Shown here piece by piece: positions 1 through 8,188 of a DNA stretch of 64,000 nucleotides. This DNA is from Sphingomonadaceae bacterium. GTDB lineage: Bacteria; Pseudomonadota; Alphaproteobacteria; Sphingomonadales; Sphingomonadaceae. The notes beneath the pieces are model-generated. The model ran no database searches, was not told the DNA's origin, and worked only from the letters and a program-made list of their open reading frames with translations. The translations under genes were made by a program, and so were the position numbers. Positions within the stretch are counted from its first letter, which is position 1. Each line of letters begins with the position of its first letter. The stretch is taken from assembly GCA_021300355.1 (NCBI GenBank), contig JAJTEF010000009.1:1-64000 (forward strand), given 5' to 3'.

Positions 1-2
1 AG

Positions 3-995
3 GGGCTGACCCTGCCCTTGCTTTTCCTGTTTGCCGCATTGCACTGCGTTGCCCGCGTATTTGTCGGACCATCGATGTCGGCGATCGCGCCCAACATTGT
101 TCCACCGGCATCATTGCCGCGCGCCATCGCGCTGAGTTCAATCGCGTGGCAAGTCGGGTCGGTTTTTGGTCCAGCTGCAGGCGGGCTGATGTTCGCCGCA
201 AGTGCGTCGCTGCCTTATTGGGTTTCGGCAGGTTTGATGTTTGCCGCCACAATCAGCCTGAGCTGTGTAAAGCCAGTCCATCCACCCCGCATGGAAAGAA
301 AGATCCATCCCATAAGGCAAATGATCGATGGTCTGCGGTACACATGGTCCGAACGATTTCTGTTGGGTGCCATCACCCTCGACCTATTTGCCGTCCTGCT
401 TGCCGGTGCCACCGCAATGCTGCCCGTGTATGCGCGCGATATCCTGATGGTCGGACCGGATGGTCTTGGCCAGTTGCGTGCCGCGCCAGCGGTTGGGGCC
501 TCCGTCGTTGCGCTTATGCTCGCGATCAGGCCATTACGCCACAATGTAGGTGCCAAAATGCTTTGGGCGGTGGTGGTCTTTGGCGTCGCAACGATTGGAT
601 TTGGCTTAAGCCATGAAATTGGCAGTCATGTTTTTGGCGACGCGCGCATCGGGTTCCTGAACATGGGCGCTGGCATGGCGGTCGCGTTAATCTCCCTCAT
701 CATCCTTGGCGCGTCAGACATGCTTTCGGTCTATGTCCGATCATCGTTGGTTCAGCTGAACACACCAGATGAGATGCGCGGACGCGTCAGCTCGGTATCT
801 GGCCTCGCCATTTCTGCCTCCAATGAATTGGGCGAACTTCAGTCCGGTGTGGCGGCGGCGGCACTTGGCCCTGTTGGCGCGGTTGTATTTGGCGGCGTTG
901 GTGCCATATTGATCACTGGAATGTGGGCGCGGCTATTCCCCGAGCTTAAAAACGCCCGCACATTTGAACCGCAATATAGAGGAAGCAATCCATGA
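3..995 (+). CDS. MFS transporter, C-terminal part (5' end outside window)
   Basis: The reading frame is open to the left edge, so the annotated TTG at 18 is only the first possible start inside the window and the true start lies upstream. The protein is highly hydrophobic, with several predicted membrane segments (for example around [14 protein letters not shown] and [16 protein letters not shown]). It carries the cytoplasmic-loop style motif [12 protein letters not shown] that is typical of MFS_3 / EntS-like exporters. That family exports small molecules such as siderophores or drugs across the inner membrane; the substrate here cannot be told. Its TGA overlaps the ATG of the next gene (ATGA), so it is probably co-transcribed with cysK. 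Confidence 0.8.
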   Translation, partial: GLTLPLLFLFAALHCVARVFVGPSMSAIAPNIVPPASLPRAIALSSIAWQVGSVFGPAAGGLMFAASASLPYWVSAGLMFAATISLSCVKPVHPPRMERKIHPIRQMIDGLRYTWSERFLLGAITLDLFAVLLAGATAMLPVYARDILMVGPDGLGQLRAAPAVGASVVALMLAIRPLRHNVGAKMLWAVVVFGVATIGFGLSHEIGSHVFGDARIGFLNMGAGMAVALISLIILGASDMLSVYVRSSLVQLNTPDEMRGRVSSVSGLAISASNELGELQSGVAAAALGPVGAVVFGGVGAILITGMWARLFPELKNARTFEPQYRGSNP

Positions 996-1912
996 AAGCC
1001 CAATCGATCCTCGAAACCATCGGCAATACCCCACACATCCGGATGGGGCGCATGTTCCCCAATGCCGAAGTCTGGATCAAATCCGAACGATCAAACCCCG
1101 GTGGTTCAATCAAGGACCGCATTGGTCTTGCCATGATCGAGGCCGCCGAGAAAGATGGCAGCCTGAAACTCGGCGGCACGATCATTGAGCCGACGTCCGG
1201 AAATACCGGCGTTGGCCTTGCCATGGTCGCGGCGGTCAAGGGTTATAAGCTTATCCTCGTCATGCCAGAGTCCATGTCGCTGGAACGCCGGCGGCTTATG
1301 CTCGCTTATGGGGCCAGCTTCGACCTGACGCCGCGTGAAAAGGGTATGAAGGGTGCGATTGAACGCGCTTTGGAACTGGTGTCGCAGACGCCGGGTTCGT
1401 GGATGCCGCAGCAGTTTGAAAACCCGGCGAATATTGACGTGCATGAGCGCACGACATCGCAAGAAATTCTCGCAGACTTCGCCGACACGCCGATTGATGC
1501 CCTGATTACCGGTGTTGGCACAGGTGGGCACATCACTGGATGCGCAGAAGTATTGAAGAAGGTCTGGCCCAATTTGAAGGTCTTTGCGGTGGAACCCACT
1601 TTGTCGCCAGTGATCAGCGGTGGCCAACCCGGACCGCATGCCATTCAGGGGATTGGTGCTGGGTTCATTCCCGCCAACCTGCACACCGCATTGTTGGATG
1701 GCGTCATTCAGGTCGACCCTGAAGTTGCCAAGGAAACCGCACGTTGCGCCGCACGCGAAGAAGGCATGCTGGTTGGCATTTCATCCGGCGCAACACTCGC
1801 GGCCATCGCGCAGAAGCTGCCCGAATTGCCAGCCGGGGCACGTGTTCTTGGTTTCAGCTATGACACCGGTGAACGCTATTTATCGGTTCCCGACTTTTTG
1901 CCCGTCGACTAA
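992..1912 (+). CDS. cysK: Cysteine synthase (O-acetylserine sulfhydrylase), CysK/CysM family
   Basis: Pyridoxal-phosphate enzyme of 306 aa that makes L-cysteine from O-acetylserine and sulfide in the cytoplasm. The PLP lysine lies in NPGGSIKDR (about residue 42), the substrate loop is PTSGNTG, and the phosphate-binding glycine loop is [10 protein letters not shown]-terminal SSGA motif is also present. The length is normal for CysK. The start overlaps the stop of the upstream MFS gene by 4 nt. CysK and CysM cannot be separated with certainty by eye, and cystathionine beta-synthase-like relatives share these motifs, but the short length favours CysK. Confidence 0.88.
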   Translation: MKAQSILETIGNTPHIRMGRMFPNAEVWIKSERSNPGGSIKDRIGLAMIEAAEKDGSLKLGGTIIEPTSGNTGVGLAMVAAVKGYKLILVMPESMSLERRRLMLAYGASFDLTPREKGMKGAIERALELVSQTPGSWMPQQFENPANIDVHERTTSQEILADFADTPIDALITGVGTGGHITGCAEVLKKVWPNLKVFAVEPTLSPVISGGQPGPHAIQGIGAGFIPANLHTALLDGVIQVDPEVAKETARCAAREEGMLVGISSGATLAAIAQKLPELPAGARVLGFSYDTGERYLSVPDFLPVD

Positions 1913-1916
1913 ACGC

Positions 1917-1949
1917 AAAATGCCGGGACGTGATATCCCGGCATTTTTG
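1917..1949. terminator. Bidirectional intrinsic terminator between cysK and the acyl-CoA dehydrogenase gene
   Basis: A perfect hairpin TGCCGGGA / TCCCGGCA is flanked by AAAA on the left and TTTTT on the right, directly after the cysK stop and before the convergent acyl-CoA dehydrogenase stop. It can work in both directions. Confidence 0.85.
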
Positions 1950-1975
1950 TATCTGAGCATGAAACGACTGAGCGG

Positions 1976-3775
1976 TTACGCTGCGGCGAACATTTCCGGC
2001 GACAAGGCCATTAACGCTTCACTGCCCGCTTCAATCTTGCGCCGAAGCGCCCCGCAATCCGGCATATACCGCTCCGCAAAATAGCGGGCGGTCACCAATT
2101 TGGTTTCGTAAAACGCCGCATTGCCAGCGCCGGCATCAAGCGCACGTTGCGCCGATTCCGCCATGCGCAGCCATTGAAGGCCAAGCGCCACGATGCCCAT
2201 TATGTGCATGTAATGATGCGCACCAGCGCCGATGTTGTTCGGATTGGCCATGCCATTTTGCATGAACCACATGGTCGATGCCTTCAAATCGCCACTGGCT
2301 TTTTCAAGACGGGTTGCGAAATCCGCGAGTGCCCCGCCCTTTGCGGCCGCACATTCCTCGTCGACAATCTTGAAGAGCGCCTGAATTGCTCGGCCGCCAT
2401 TTTGCGCCAGCTTCCGCCCAACAAGGTCCATCGCCTGAACGCCGTTGGTGCCTTCGTAAATCATCGCGATACGGGCATCGCGCACATATTGCTCCATGCC
2501 CCATTCGGCGACGTAGCCATGGCCACCATAGACTTGCTGCGCATTGGTGGCGACTTCATAACCCTTGTCTGTGCCATAGCCTTTGATGACGGGCGTCAGC
2601 AGCGACAAAAGGTCGTCCGCCATCTGCCGTTCTTCCTCAGTTTGCGCATGGTGCAGCAAATCGGCTTGCAAGGCGCCCCACAGGCACAAGGCACGCATGC
2701 CTTCGGTAAATGCCTTGGCATCCATCAACATGCGGCGCACATCAGGGTGCACGAACAGGGTGTCGGCTTTTTGCTCCAGATCCTGCGGACCGGTCAGCGC
2801 GCGGCCCTGACGGCGATCTTGTGCATAATGCACGGCATTTTGGTACGCAACTTCGGCAATGCCAAGGCCTTGCTGGCCAACGCCCAGACGCGCGATGTTC
2901 ATCATGATAAACATGGCCGCGAGGCCCTTATGTTCTTCGCCGACCAGATAACCTGTCGCGCCGTCATAGTTCATCACGCAGGTCGCATTGCCGTGAATGC
3001 CCATTTTATGTTCGATCGAACCACAGGACAAACTGTTCCGCGTGCCGAGTGAGCCGTCATCATTGACCAGAAACTTGGGCACGATGAACAGCGAAATGCC
3101 TTTGACGCTGTCCGGTGCGCCCTGTGTTTTGGCCAAAACGAGGTGAATGATATTCTCGGTCAGGTCATGGTCGCCCGACGAAATGAAAATCTTCGTTCCG
3201 GAAACGGCATAGCTGCCATCATCATTGGGCACAGCCTTGGTGCGGATGAGACCTAGATCGGTTCCGCAATGCGGCTCAGTCAGGTTCATTGTCCCGCCCC
3301 ATTTGCCCGAAATCATATTCGGCGCATATTTGGCTTTCTGTTCGTCGCTGCCCTTCACCAAGATCGCCGATACCGCACCTTGGGTAAGCCCCGGATACAT
3401 CGCGAACGCCATGTTTGAACTTGCCATAAGCTCTTCAAACGCCATGGAGACGATGTGTGGCATACCTTGGCCGCCAAACTCCTCCGGCGCTGACAATGTG
3501 CCCCAGCCGCCTTCGCAGTACAGCTTATAGGCTTCTTTGAAGCCATCAGGCGTGGTGACGCTGCCGTCTTCATGGCGCGTGCAGCCTTGCAAGTCGCCGA
3601 CCTGATTCAACGGGAGCAGAACGCCCTCTACAAATTTGGCGCCTTCGGTCAGGATCGCGTCGACCATATCCGCGCTGGCATTTTCAAAGCCGGGTAGATT
3701 GGCGAAGCGTTCAACAGCCAATACTTCGTTGAGAATGAACTGCATATCGCGAACGGGGGCGGTGTAGCTTGGCAT
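1976..3775 (-). CDS. Acyl-CoA dehydrogenase, long form with extra C-terminal domain
   Basis: FAD enzyme of 599 aa that oxidises acyl-CoA thioesters to 2-enoyl-CoA and passes electrons to ETF. The order is N-terminal helical domain, middle beta domain ([19 protein letters not shown], about residues 160-180), C-terminal helical domain, then an extra terminal domain seen in the ~600-aa subfamily that includes DmdC-like enzymes. [13 protein letters not shown] near residue 435 holds the likely catalytic glutamate, and [20 protein letters not shown] is a family signature. The gene lies 31 nt downstream of a MerR regulator on the same strand, so fatty-acid or branched-chain acyl-CoA catabolism under that regulator is likely. 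The substrate is not decided by sequence. Confidence 0.9.
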   Translation of the reverse strand: MPSYTAPVRDMQFILNEVLAVERFANLPGFENASADMVDAILTEGAKFVEGVLLPLNQVGDLQGCTRHEDGSVTTPDGFKEAYKLYCEGGWGTLSAPEEFGGQGMPHIVSMAFEELMASSNMAFAMYPGLTQGAVSAILVKGSDEQKAKYAPNMISGKWGGTMNLTEPHCGTDLGLIRTKAVPNDDGSYAVSGTKIFISSGDHDLTENIIHLVLAKTQGAPDSVKGISLFIVPKFLVNDDGSLGTRNSLSCGSIEHKMGIHGNATCVMNYDGATGYLVGEEHKGLAAMFIMMNIARLGVGQQGLGIAEVAYQNAVHYAQDRRQGRALTGPQDLEQKADTLFVHPDVRRMLMDAKAFTEGMRALCLWGALQADLLHHAQTEEERQMADDLLSLLTPVIKGYGTDKGYEVATNAQQVYGGHGYVAEWGMEQYVRDARIAMIYEGTNGVQAMDLVGRKLAQNGGRAIQALFKIVDEECAAAKGGALADFATRLEKASGDLKASTMWFMQNGMANPNNIGAGAHHYMHIMGIVALGLQWLRMAESAQRALDAGAGNAAFYETKLVTARYFAERYMPDCGALRRKIEAGSEALMALSPEMFAAA

Positions 3776-3806
3776 TTTCGATCCTTAATTGGCTGGAAAT
3801 ATCAAA

Positions 3807-4259
3807 TTAGGCGGTGGCAGATTTGTCTGCGGCCTCTGCCTTTTCGACGGTTGACACAAATTGGGTAAGTTCGTGAATTGCGCTTTCAATATCATCACGC
3901 TGCGCCTTTAACAGATTGATCCTGTCGCGGCATTTTTCAATGGTCACGCGGCGCTGAATATTGCGCCCATCATTCAGATCGTAAAGATCGATCATTTCCC
4001 GGATTTCAGCAAGGCTGAAACCAACGCGTTTGGCCCGCAATATCCACGCAAGCCGCGCGCGATCGCGCTTGGAATAAATGCGGGCAAGCCCCAAACGTTC
4101 GGGGGAAATCAAGCCTTGGTCTTCGTAAAAGCGCAAGGCCCGCGCGGTTACATCAAACTCGCTCGAAAGATCCGAGATTGTGAATGAATCGCGGTTAAAT
4201 GCGTCTGGCGTATCGATGGTCGCATCGGCCCGCCTTTCCTCGCGCGTAATTGATTCCAT
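3807..4259 (-). CDS. MerR-family regulator, LiuR/acyl-CoA catabolism type
   Basis: A 150-aa protein with a MerR winged-helix domain near residues 28-95 (FTISDLSSEFDVTARALRFY, then LARIYSKRDRARL). A coiled-coil helix follows (INLLKAQRDDIESAIHEL) that should mediate dimerisation. No metal-binding cysteine pattern is visible, unlike metal sensors. MerR proteins of this kind (LiuR-like) control branched-chain amino-acid or fatty-acid degradation genes, which fits the downstream acyl-CoA dehydrogenase. An inverted repeat TTTACG-N4-CGTAAA lies 35 nt upstream and is a plausible autoregulatory operator. Confidence 0.85.
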   Translation of the reverse strand: MESITREERRADATIDTPDAFNRDSFTISDLSSEFDVTARALRFYEDQGLISPERLGLARIYSKRDRARLAWILRAKRVGFSLAEIREMIDLYDLNDGRNIQRRVTIEKCRDRINLLKAQRDDIESAIHELTQFVSTVEKAEAADKSATA

Positions 4260-4290
4260 GGCGCCTTCCCTCTTGTGTGCACTAGCGTCA

Positions 4291-5004
4291 CTACTTTACG
4301 TTAGCGTAAACGTCAATTGGCGAAGTTACCGCTGCCGCGACGTAACATAGCCTGCGTTTACGTGCGCGTGTCGGGTTTTGGTGGCGAAGACGGCGGGGTG
4401 GCGGACGCGTCGGCCGACGCAATGACTTCGCAAATGCCAGTGGCAAGCGAATGCAGCCATGCGACGCAGGATAACCGGGCACATAGCCGCCGTGTATGGC
4501 AATCCCGTCCCATGTCAGCCGCTGCATATAGGGCATTGGGGCATTGCTATAGAGGTTGGATTTGTGATCGACATTTTTTTGCAGAATATTGAACGCACCA
4601 ATGGGCGTTTCTTTGCCTTTTTTACCTGAAGAAATCGTGCTGAAGCCAATTAGCTTGTCATTTTGGAATACATAGACCCGCTGCGTATCAAGCACGACGA
4701 CAATCTTCATCGGCCCCTCATAGCGGTCTTGCGGGATCCACACATATTGCCCGGGCTTAAGCGTATCGACTGGTCCTTTTTTGGGGACGGGCTTTGGCGC
4801 AGGCGCGACGACGGGTGGTTTAACTATAGGTGGAGCAACAACCGGCGCCGGCACCGCGCTTTCAGGCACGACAGCAGGGCTAGCAGGAATGTTCGTCGGC
4901 ACGGCTGGAACAGCGTTCTGCGCAACCACACCAACGGGCGCGCTCGCGAACAGCGCAAGCGCACACATGAGGTGCAATGTCCGGATGCCCGCGTTCAATT
5001 TCAT
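4291..5004 (-). CDS. L,D-transpeptidase (YkuD family), C-terminus probably frameshifted
   Basis: Secreted peptidoglycan cross-linking enzyme. Residues 1-28 form a signal peptide ending in VVA-Q, followed by a Pro/Val/Ala-rich linker to about residue 80. The YkuD domain then ends in the catalytic motif IAIHGG...SHGCIRLP, with the nucleophile Cys in SHGCIR. After LPLAFAKS the frame turns into an Arg/Pro-rich tail that runs into the MerR operator. A different frame of the same strand gives SADASATPPSSPPKPDTRT and stops at 4358-4360, which looks more like a natural tail. I infer an indel or small deletion near 4410-4440. The catalytic core is intact. Confidence 0.8.
   Translation of the reverse strand: MKLNAGIRTLHLMCALALFASAPVGVVAQNAVPAVPTNIPASPAVVPESAVPAPVVAPPIVKPPVVAPAPKPVPKKGPVDTLKPGQYVWIPQDRYEGPMKIVVVLDTQRVYVFQNDKLIGFSTISSGKKGKETPIGAFNILQKNVDHKSNLYSNAPMPYMQRLTWDGIAIHGGYVPGYPASHGCIRLPLAFAKSLRRPTRPPPRRLRHQNPTRARKRRLCYVAAAVTSPIDVYANVK
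4295..4310. promoter_or_regulatory. Probable MerR/LiuR-type operator
   Basis: Perfect inverted repeat TTTACG-TTAG-CGTAAA just upstream of the MerR gene. Its shape resembles the TTTACG/CGTAAA palindromes described for LiuR-type MerR regulators. It also lies inside the extended reading frame of the neighbouring L,D-transpeptidase, which argues that this part of that frame is not truly coding. Confidence 0.55.
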
Positions 5005-5204
5005 GGAATTGGCTTTAAACCCTCAAGATACAGCAACACACTTCATTTCAGGCATCTTAGCAAACAACTCATATGAATTCGATGTGAATTTCGCTGCAAT
5101 CGGTAAAAACAACTTCGGTAGCAATGAGGTTAACTGTCCTAGTTTTGCGTCGAAACGCCTGTGGGCCACTGTCGCTTGCAAACGTTCGTCCCTATCTCAT
5201 AGCC

Positions 5205-5834
5205 ATGATCATTGGTCGCAGACATTTTATCCAATCCGCCATTGCCGGTGCCAGCTTGCTTGCTGCGCCCTCGACGGCGACAGATATCGTTTTTGCCCCG
5301 GGAACCGGTAATAACAGCGGCGGGTCTGTTCCACCTTTACTGCTCAGTCGCGCCAAAGCTGCGCTGGACACGCACAAAAGCCGCATTCGCAATCACGATC
5401 TCATCGCTATTGCCGATTTTTCGAAACCGTCACGCGACCCTCGTTTTTACGTGGTGGATTTGCGGAACGGTTCATCCGCGCACTATCTGGTGGCCCATGG
5501 AAAAGGGTCCGACCCTAGCCATAGCGGATGGGTCCAGAATTTCTCAAACGTTCATGGGTCCGAAGCGACATCAGCTGGCAGTTACCTCGTCAGCGATACT
5601 TATATCGGGCAATATGGCGAGTCTCGCCGCCTCATTGGTTTGGATCCGCAGAATGACCAAGCCGAAGCGCGCGCGATTGTTATTCATCCGGCATGGTATG
5701 TGAACAAATCTCTGATTCAAGATCAGGGCAAGATTGGCCGCAGCCAGGGTTGTTTTGCCTTCGCCAAAAATGACATCAACGTCATTTTGGAACGCGTGGC
5801 CCCCGGCTGCCTTCTATATGCGGATAAAGTTTAG
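5205..5834 (+). CDS. Murein L,D-transpeptidase catalytic-domain protein with Tat-like signal
   Basis: A 209-aa protein. I chose the ATG at 5205, giving MIIGRRHFIQSAIAGASLL, a twin-arginine signal peptide, instead of the longer 5124 start. The body matches the YkuD-related murein L,D-transpeptidase catalytic-domain family: FYVVDLRNGSSAHYLVAHG, then HPAWYVN, and the catalytic GRSQGCFAF. It is likely exported and acts on peptidoglycan peptides. It is divergent from another L,D-transpeptidase, with 200 nt between the starts. Its TAG stop is the first three bases of the inverted-repeat element that follows, so the natural C-terminus may have been slightly different. Confidence 0.78.
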   Translation: MIIGRRHFIQSAIAGASLLAAPSTATDIVFAPGTGNNSGGSVPPLLLSRAKAALDTHKSRIRNHDLIAIADFSKPSRDPRFYVVDLRNGSSAHYLVAHGKGSDPSHSGWVQNFSNVHGSEATSAGSYLVSDTYIGQYGESRRLIGLDPQNDQAEARAIVIHPAWYVNKSLIQDQGKIGRSQGCFAFAKNDINVILERVAPGCLLYADKV

Positions 5835-6038
5835 GGTCAGGACCTATTAAATGCGCCTTCGCGGTTTGAGGCCATATTGTTCAGTGCAAGGCGGTAAGCG
5901 CCGGACTTAGTGGTTCTAAGTCCAAGCTTGCTAACGCAGCAATGGACAATGTGGGTCAAATCCGAAGGACGCCAAAATGGCTTCGATATCTTTGCCATTT
6001 TGACGCCGCGATGGTGCATTTAATAGGTCCTGGCCCTA
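5832..6038. mobile_element. MITE-like element with ~33-bp imperfect terminal inverted repeats
   Basis: The ends are TAGGGTCAGGACCTATTAAA on the left and its near-perfect complement TTTAATAGGTCCTGGCCCTA on the right. The repeat extends about 33 bp with three mismatches. Inside are further hairpins: GGACTTAG/CTAAGTCC, CAAAATGG/CCATTTTG and GGCG/CGCC. There is no credible protein; the 60-aa ORF in it is spurious. If the outermost TA on each side is a target duplication, the element is GGG...CCC flanked by TA, the pattern of IS630/mariner-type MITEs. It sits between two convergent genes and supplies both of their TAG stop codons. Confidence 0.7.
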
Positions 6039-6686
6039 GGCCTGCGACGTGCGCACAAGTGCGCCGATGACGAGATGTTCGGCATCGGGCTCAGCGAGCT
6101 GGATCATCCCGCCACCCTGCAGCGCAAGCGTATGCGCCATCCAGGCCGCGGCGGTGCGGGAATCTATCATCGAGGCATCAAGCTTCCCCGTCAGCGCCTC
6201 ACGCACAGCGGAATCCATGACAATTTTGGGACCACTCGCCCGAATAACAATTTCCTGTTCGTTCAATCCTGCTTCAGCGCCCACAAATAATGTGCCGCCA
6301 CGTACCAGCGCTTCGTTCGCCAACAGCACGAGGTTCAAGAGGATTTTGACCGCCCTTTTTGGCATCATCTGAGCAGGAACAGCCCATTCCAACACCTTAC
6401 GATCGCTTGAGGTTATCAGCGGTTCAATCACCATCCGCGCTTCCTTAGGGTCGACTTCTGAACCAAAGCCGCCGGCAGCACCAAAGGCGAGACGGAAAAA
6501 TTTCAGCTTATCGGCCGCAGCCTTCGCGCTTTCCGCCAGCAAATCCATGCACCGTTGCCGCATTTCCGGATCATGCTCGTCCGCCAGCAACTCAAGGCCA
6601 TTATTCATGGCACCGACAGGGCTCAAAAGGTCATGACACAGGCGCGAGCAAAGCAGGCTGGCAAATTCGATTTCCGTGTCGGACAT
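6036..6686 (-). CDS. chpT: Histidine phosphotransferase ChpT
   Basis: A 216-aa dimeric phosphotransferase that passes phosphate from the hybrid kinase CckA to CtrA and CpdR in the alphaproteobacterial cell-cycle relay. The phospho-acceptor histidine is in SRLCHDLLSPVGAMNNG (about residue 19). The rest has the degenerate ATPase-like C-terminal fold of the ChpT family (VKILLNLVLLANEAL, then GGTLFVGAE). I chose the start at 6686 (MSDTEIEFA), with AAGGAA 9 nt upstream, because the longer ORF runs into the next gene. The terminal TAG belongs to the adjacent MITE-like element. Its normal partner gene cckA appears broken at 60.4-60.65 kb. Confidence 0.88.
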   Translation of the reverse strand: MSDTEIEFASLLCSRLCHDLLSPVGAMNNGLELLADEHDPEMRQRCMDLLAESAKAAADKLKFFRLAFGAAGGFGSEVDPKEARMVIEPLITSSDRKVLEWAVPAQMMPKRAVKILLNLVLLANEALVRGGTLFVGAEAGLNEQEIVIRASGPKIVMDSAVREALTGKLDASMIDSRTAAAWMAHTLALQGGGMIQLAEPDAEHLVIGALVRTSQA

Positions 6687-6750
6687 TAAAAATGGTTCCT
6701 TGGGCTGACTTGCATATTGATGGCGGTCATGGACTGTGTTTTCAAGCGAT

Positions 6751-7158
6751 TCAACCCTCCACAATCAGCGGCACGGGGGTAAATCCTGTGACGTGAGCGC
6801 CAAGTGCGATGGGTTGCCATGCCGTGACCGCTCCCCCTGCAATGATGAGCCATATCAGGCCATCGGGTGCGGCCTGCGCGATGTCAGACGCCGAAGGACA
6901 CGCCAAGCCGTTCGGGTGCGAATGGAAATAGCCCAAAAGCGGCATACCGCCCGCTCTGGCATCCTTATGGACAGCGATGAGTGCGGCTGGGTCGATTTCA
7001 AAATTCCGTGACGGATCGGCGGCAACATTAGCGGCCCATTGCACGGCCATGACCTTCTGGTCCCTTCCACGCAGCACACCACAACATTCATTCTGGCCGG
7101 CGCCCGCCGCCCAATGCAGAAGTTGTTTCCGGTCATTGCTTGATAAATGCAGGGGCAT
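6751..7158 (-). CDS. M67 family (JAB1/MPN/Mov34) metallopeptidase
   Basis: About 135 aa. The JAMM zinc motif is complete: a glutamate in QNECCGVLRG, then HSHPNGLACPSASD (HxH-x7-S-x2-D). Bacterial members remove small modifier-like tails or cleave isopeptide-like bonds; the substrate here is unknown. It lies upstream of chpT on the same strand, 64 nt away, so the two may be co-transcribed. The start MPLHLSSND at 7158 is preferred over 7194 because the latter would overlap the divergent pseudouridine synthase start. Confidence 0.82.
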   Translation of the reverse strand: MPLHLSSNDRKQLLHWAAGAGQNECCGVLRGRDQKVMAVQWAANVAADPSRNFEIDPAALIAVHKDARAGGMPLLGYFHSHPNGLACPSASDIAQAAPDGLIWLIIAGGAVTAWQPIALGAHVTGFTPVPLIVEG

Positions 7159-7174
7159 AACCCATGTGTATGCG

Positions 7175-8116
7175 ATGGTTGGGGAAAATACCACATTTAC
7201 AGGTGTTTTGGGCGAAGGAAGGCTCGACAGCGCGCTTGCCGCAGCGCTGCCGCAATTTTCGCGCGCACGTATTCAGGCCCTGATCGCTGACGCTGCGTTG
7301 CGCGTCAACGGACAAAGCGTCGCTGATGCCGGAAGCAAGAAAATGTCCGGCCAGCATTTTGAATTACAAGTCCCTGCCCCCAAGCCGGACAAAGCTATCC
7401 CGCAAGATATTCAGCTCGACGTCGTTTACGAAGATGAACATCTCATCATCGTCAACAAACCCGCTGGATTGGTGGTGCACCCTGCCGCTGGGCATAGCGA
7501 CGGAACATTGGTCAATGCGCTGTTACACCATTGTCAGGGCAAGTTGTCCGGCATTGGCGGCGTTCAGCGTCCGGGCATTGTCCACCGAATTGATAAAGAC
7601 ACGTCCGGTCTGTTGGTCGTGGCAAAAAGCGACGTCGCGCATGAGGGCCTGGCAAAATTGTTCGCCGCACATGACATCGAACGCAAATATATCGCAATCG
7701 TCAGTGGCATCCCTGCCCCACCTGCGGGGACGGTGCGCACGCAAATTGGCCGATCAACGACCAACCGCAAAAAAATGGCGGTGCTGCCCGATTCCAAGGG
7801 TAAGTATGCGGTCACGCATTTTCGCATGACGGAGGCATTTTCCAAAACCGCGGTCGTCGAATGCACGTTGGAAACGGGGCGGACTCATCAGGTCCGCGTC
7901 CATATGGCCCACATCGGTCATCCACTAATCGGCGATAGCGTTTATTCTAATCGACAAAACCCCTACAGAATCGGACCAGATCAGGCTCCATTCGACCGAC
8001 AGGCATTGCATGCTGCCTCATTGGGGTTTATTCATCCGATATCCGGCGAAACTTTACGGTTCGAATGCGGTTTACCAGAGGATATGCAGCTTCTGTTAAG
8101 CCAATTGCGTATATAG
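7175..8116 (+). CDS. RluA-family 23S rRNA pseudouridine synthase (RluD-like)
   Basis: A 313-aa protein. An S4-like RNA-binding domain is at residues 10-70 (GRLDSALAAALPQFSRARIQ). The catalytic domain contains HRIDKDTSGLLVVAKS, with the catalytic Asp in HRIDKDTSG, plus LETGRTHQVRVHMAHIGHPL, both diagnostic for RluA/RluC/RluD enzymes that isomerise uridines in large-subunit rRNA. The start at 7175 is 16 nt from the divergent M67 start, which leaves little room for two promoters. The longer ORF from 6977 is rejected because it overlaps the M67 gene. The exact target uridines are inferred only at family level. Confidence 0.85.
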   Translation: MVGENTTFTGVLGEGRLDSALAAALPQFSRARIQALIADAALRVNGQSVADAGSKKMSGQHFELQVPAPKPDKAIPQDIQLDVVYEDEHLIIVNKPAGLVVHPAAGHSDGTLVNALLHHCQGKLSGIGGVQRPGIVHRIDKDTSGLLVVAKSDVAHEGLAKLFAAHDIERKYIAIVSGIPAPPAGTVRTQIGRSTTNRKKMAVLPDSKGKYAVTHFRMTEAFSKTAVVECTLETGRTHQVRVHMAHIGHPLIGDSVYSNRQNPYRIGPDQAPFDRQALHAASLGFIHPISGETLRFECGLPEDMQLLLSQLRI

Positions 8117-8125
8117 AGTTTCAAA

Positions 8126-8142
8126 GGGAACGCTTTGCTAGC
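8126..8142 (+). promoter_or_regulatory. Possible promoter element upstream of rpoH
   Basis: GGGAACGCTTTGCTAGC lies 47 nt before the rpoH ATG. A near copy (15 of 17 bases) occurs just before mtgA. GCTAGC may be a -10-like element. No mapped transcription start supports this. Confidence 0.35.
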
Positions 8143-8188
8143 GGGTGCTTGATGAGGCCCGGTGGGAAGCACAATGAAAGAGGAAAAC

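Noticed and set aside
2147-3052. 301-aa plus-strand ORF opposite the acyl-CoA dehydrogenase gene
   Set aside because: Composition is typical of a shadow frame, and the minus-strand enzyme explains the region fully.
5837-6019. 60-aa ORF inside the inverted-repeat element
   Set aside because: It is short, lies inside structured repeat DNA, has no ribosome-binding site and no protein-like pattern.
8126-8165. EcfG (GGAAC-N16/17-CGTT) promoter upstream of rpoH
   Set aside because: GGAAC is present but no CGTT follows at the required spacing.
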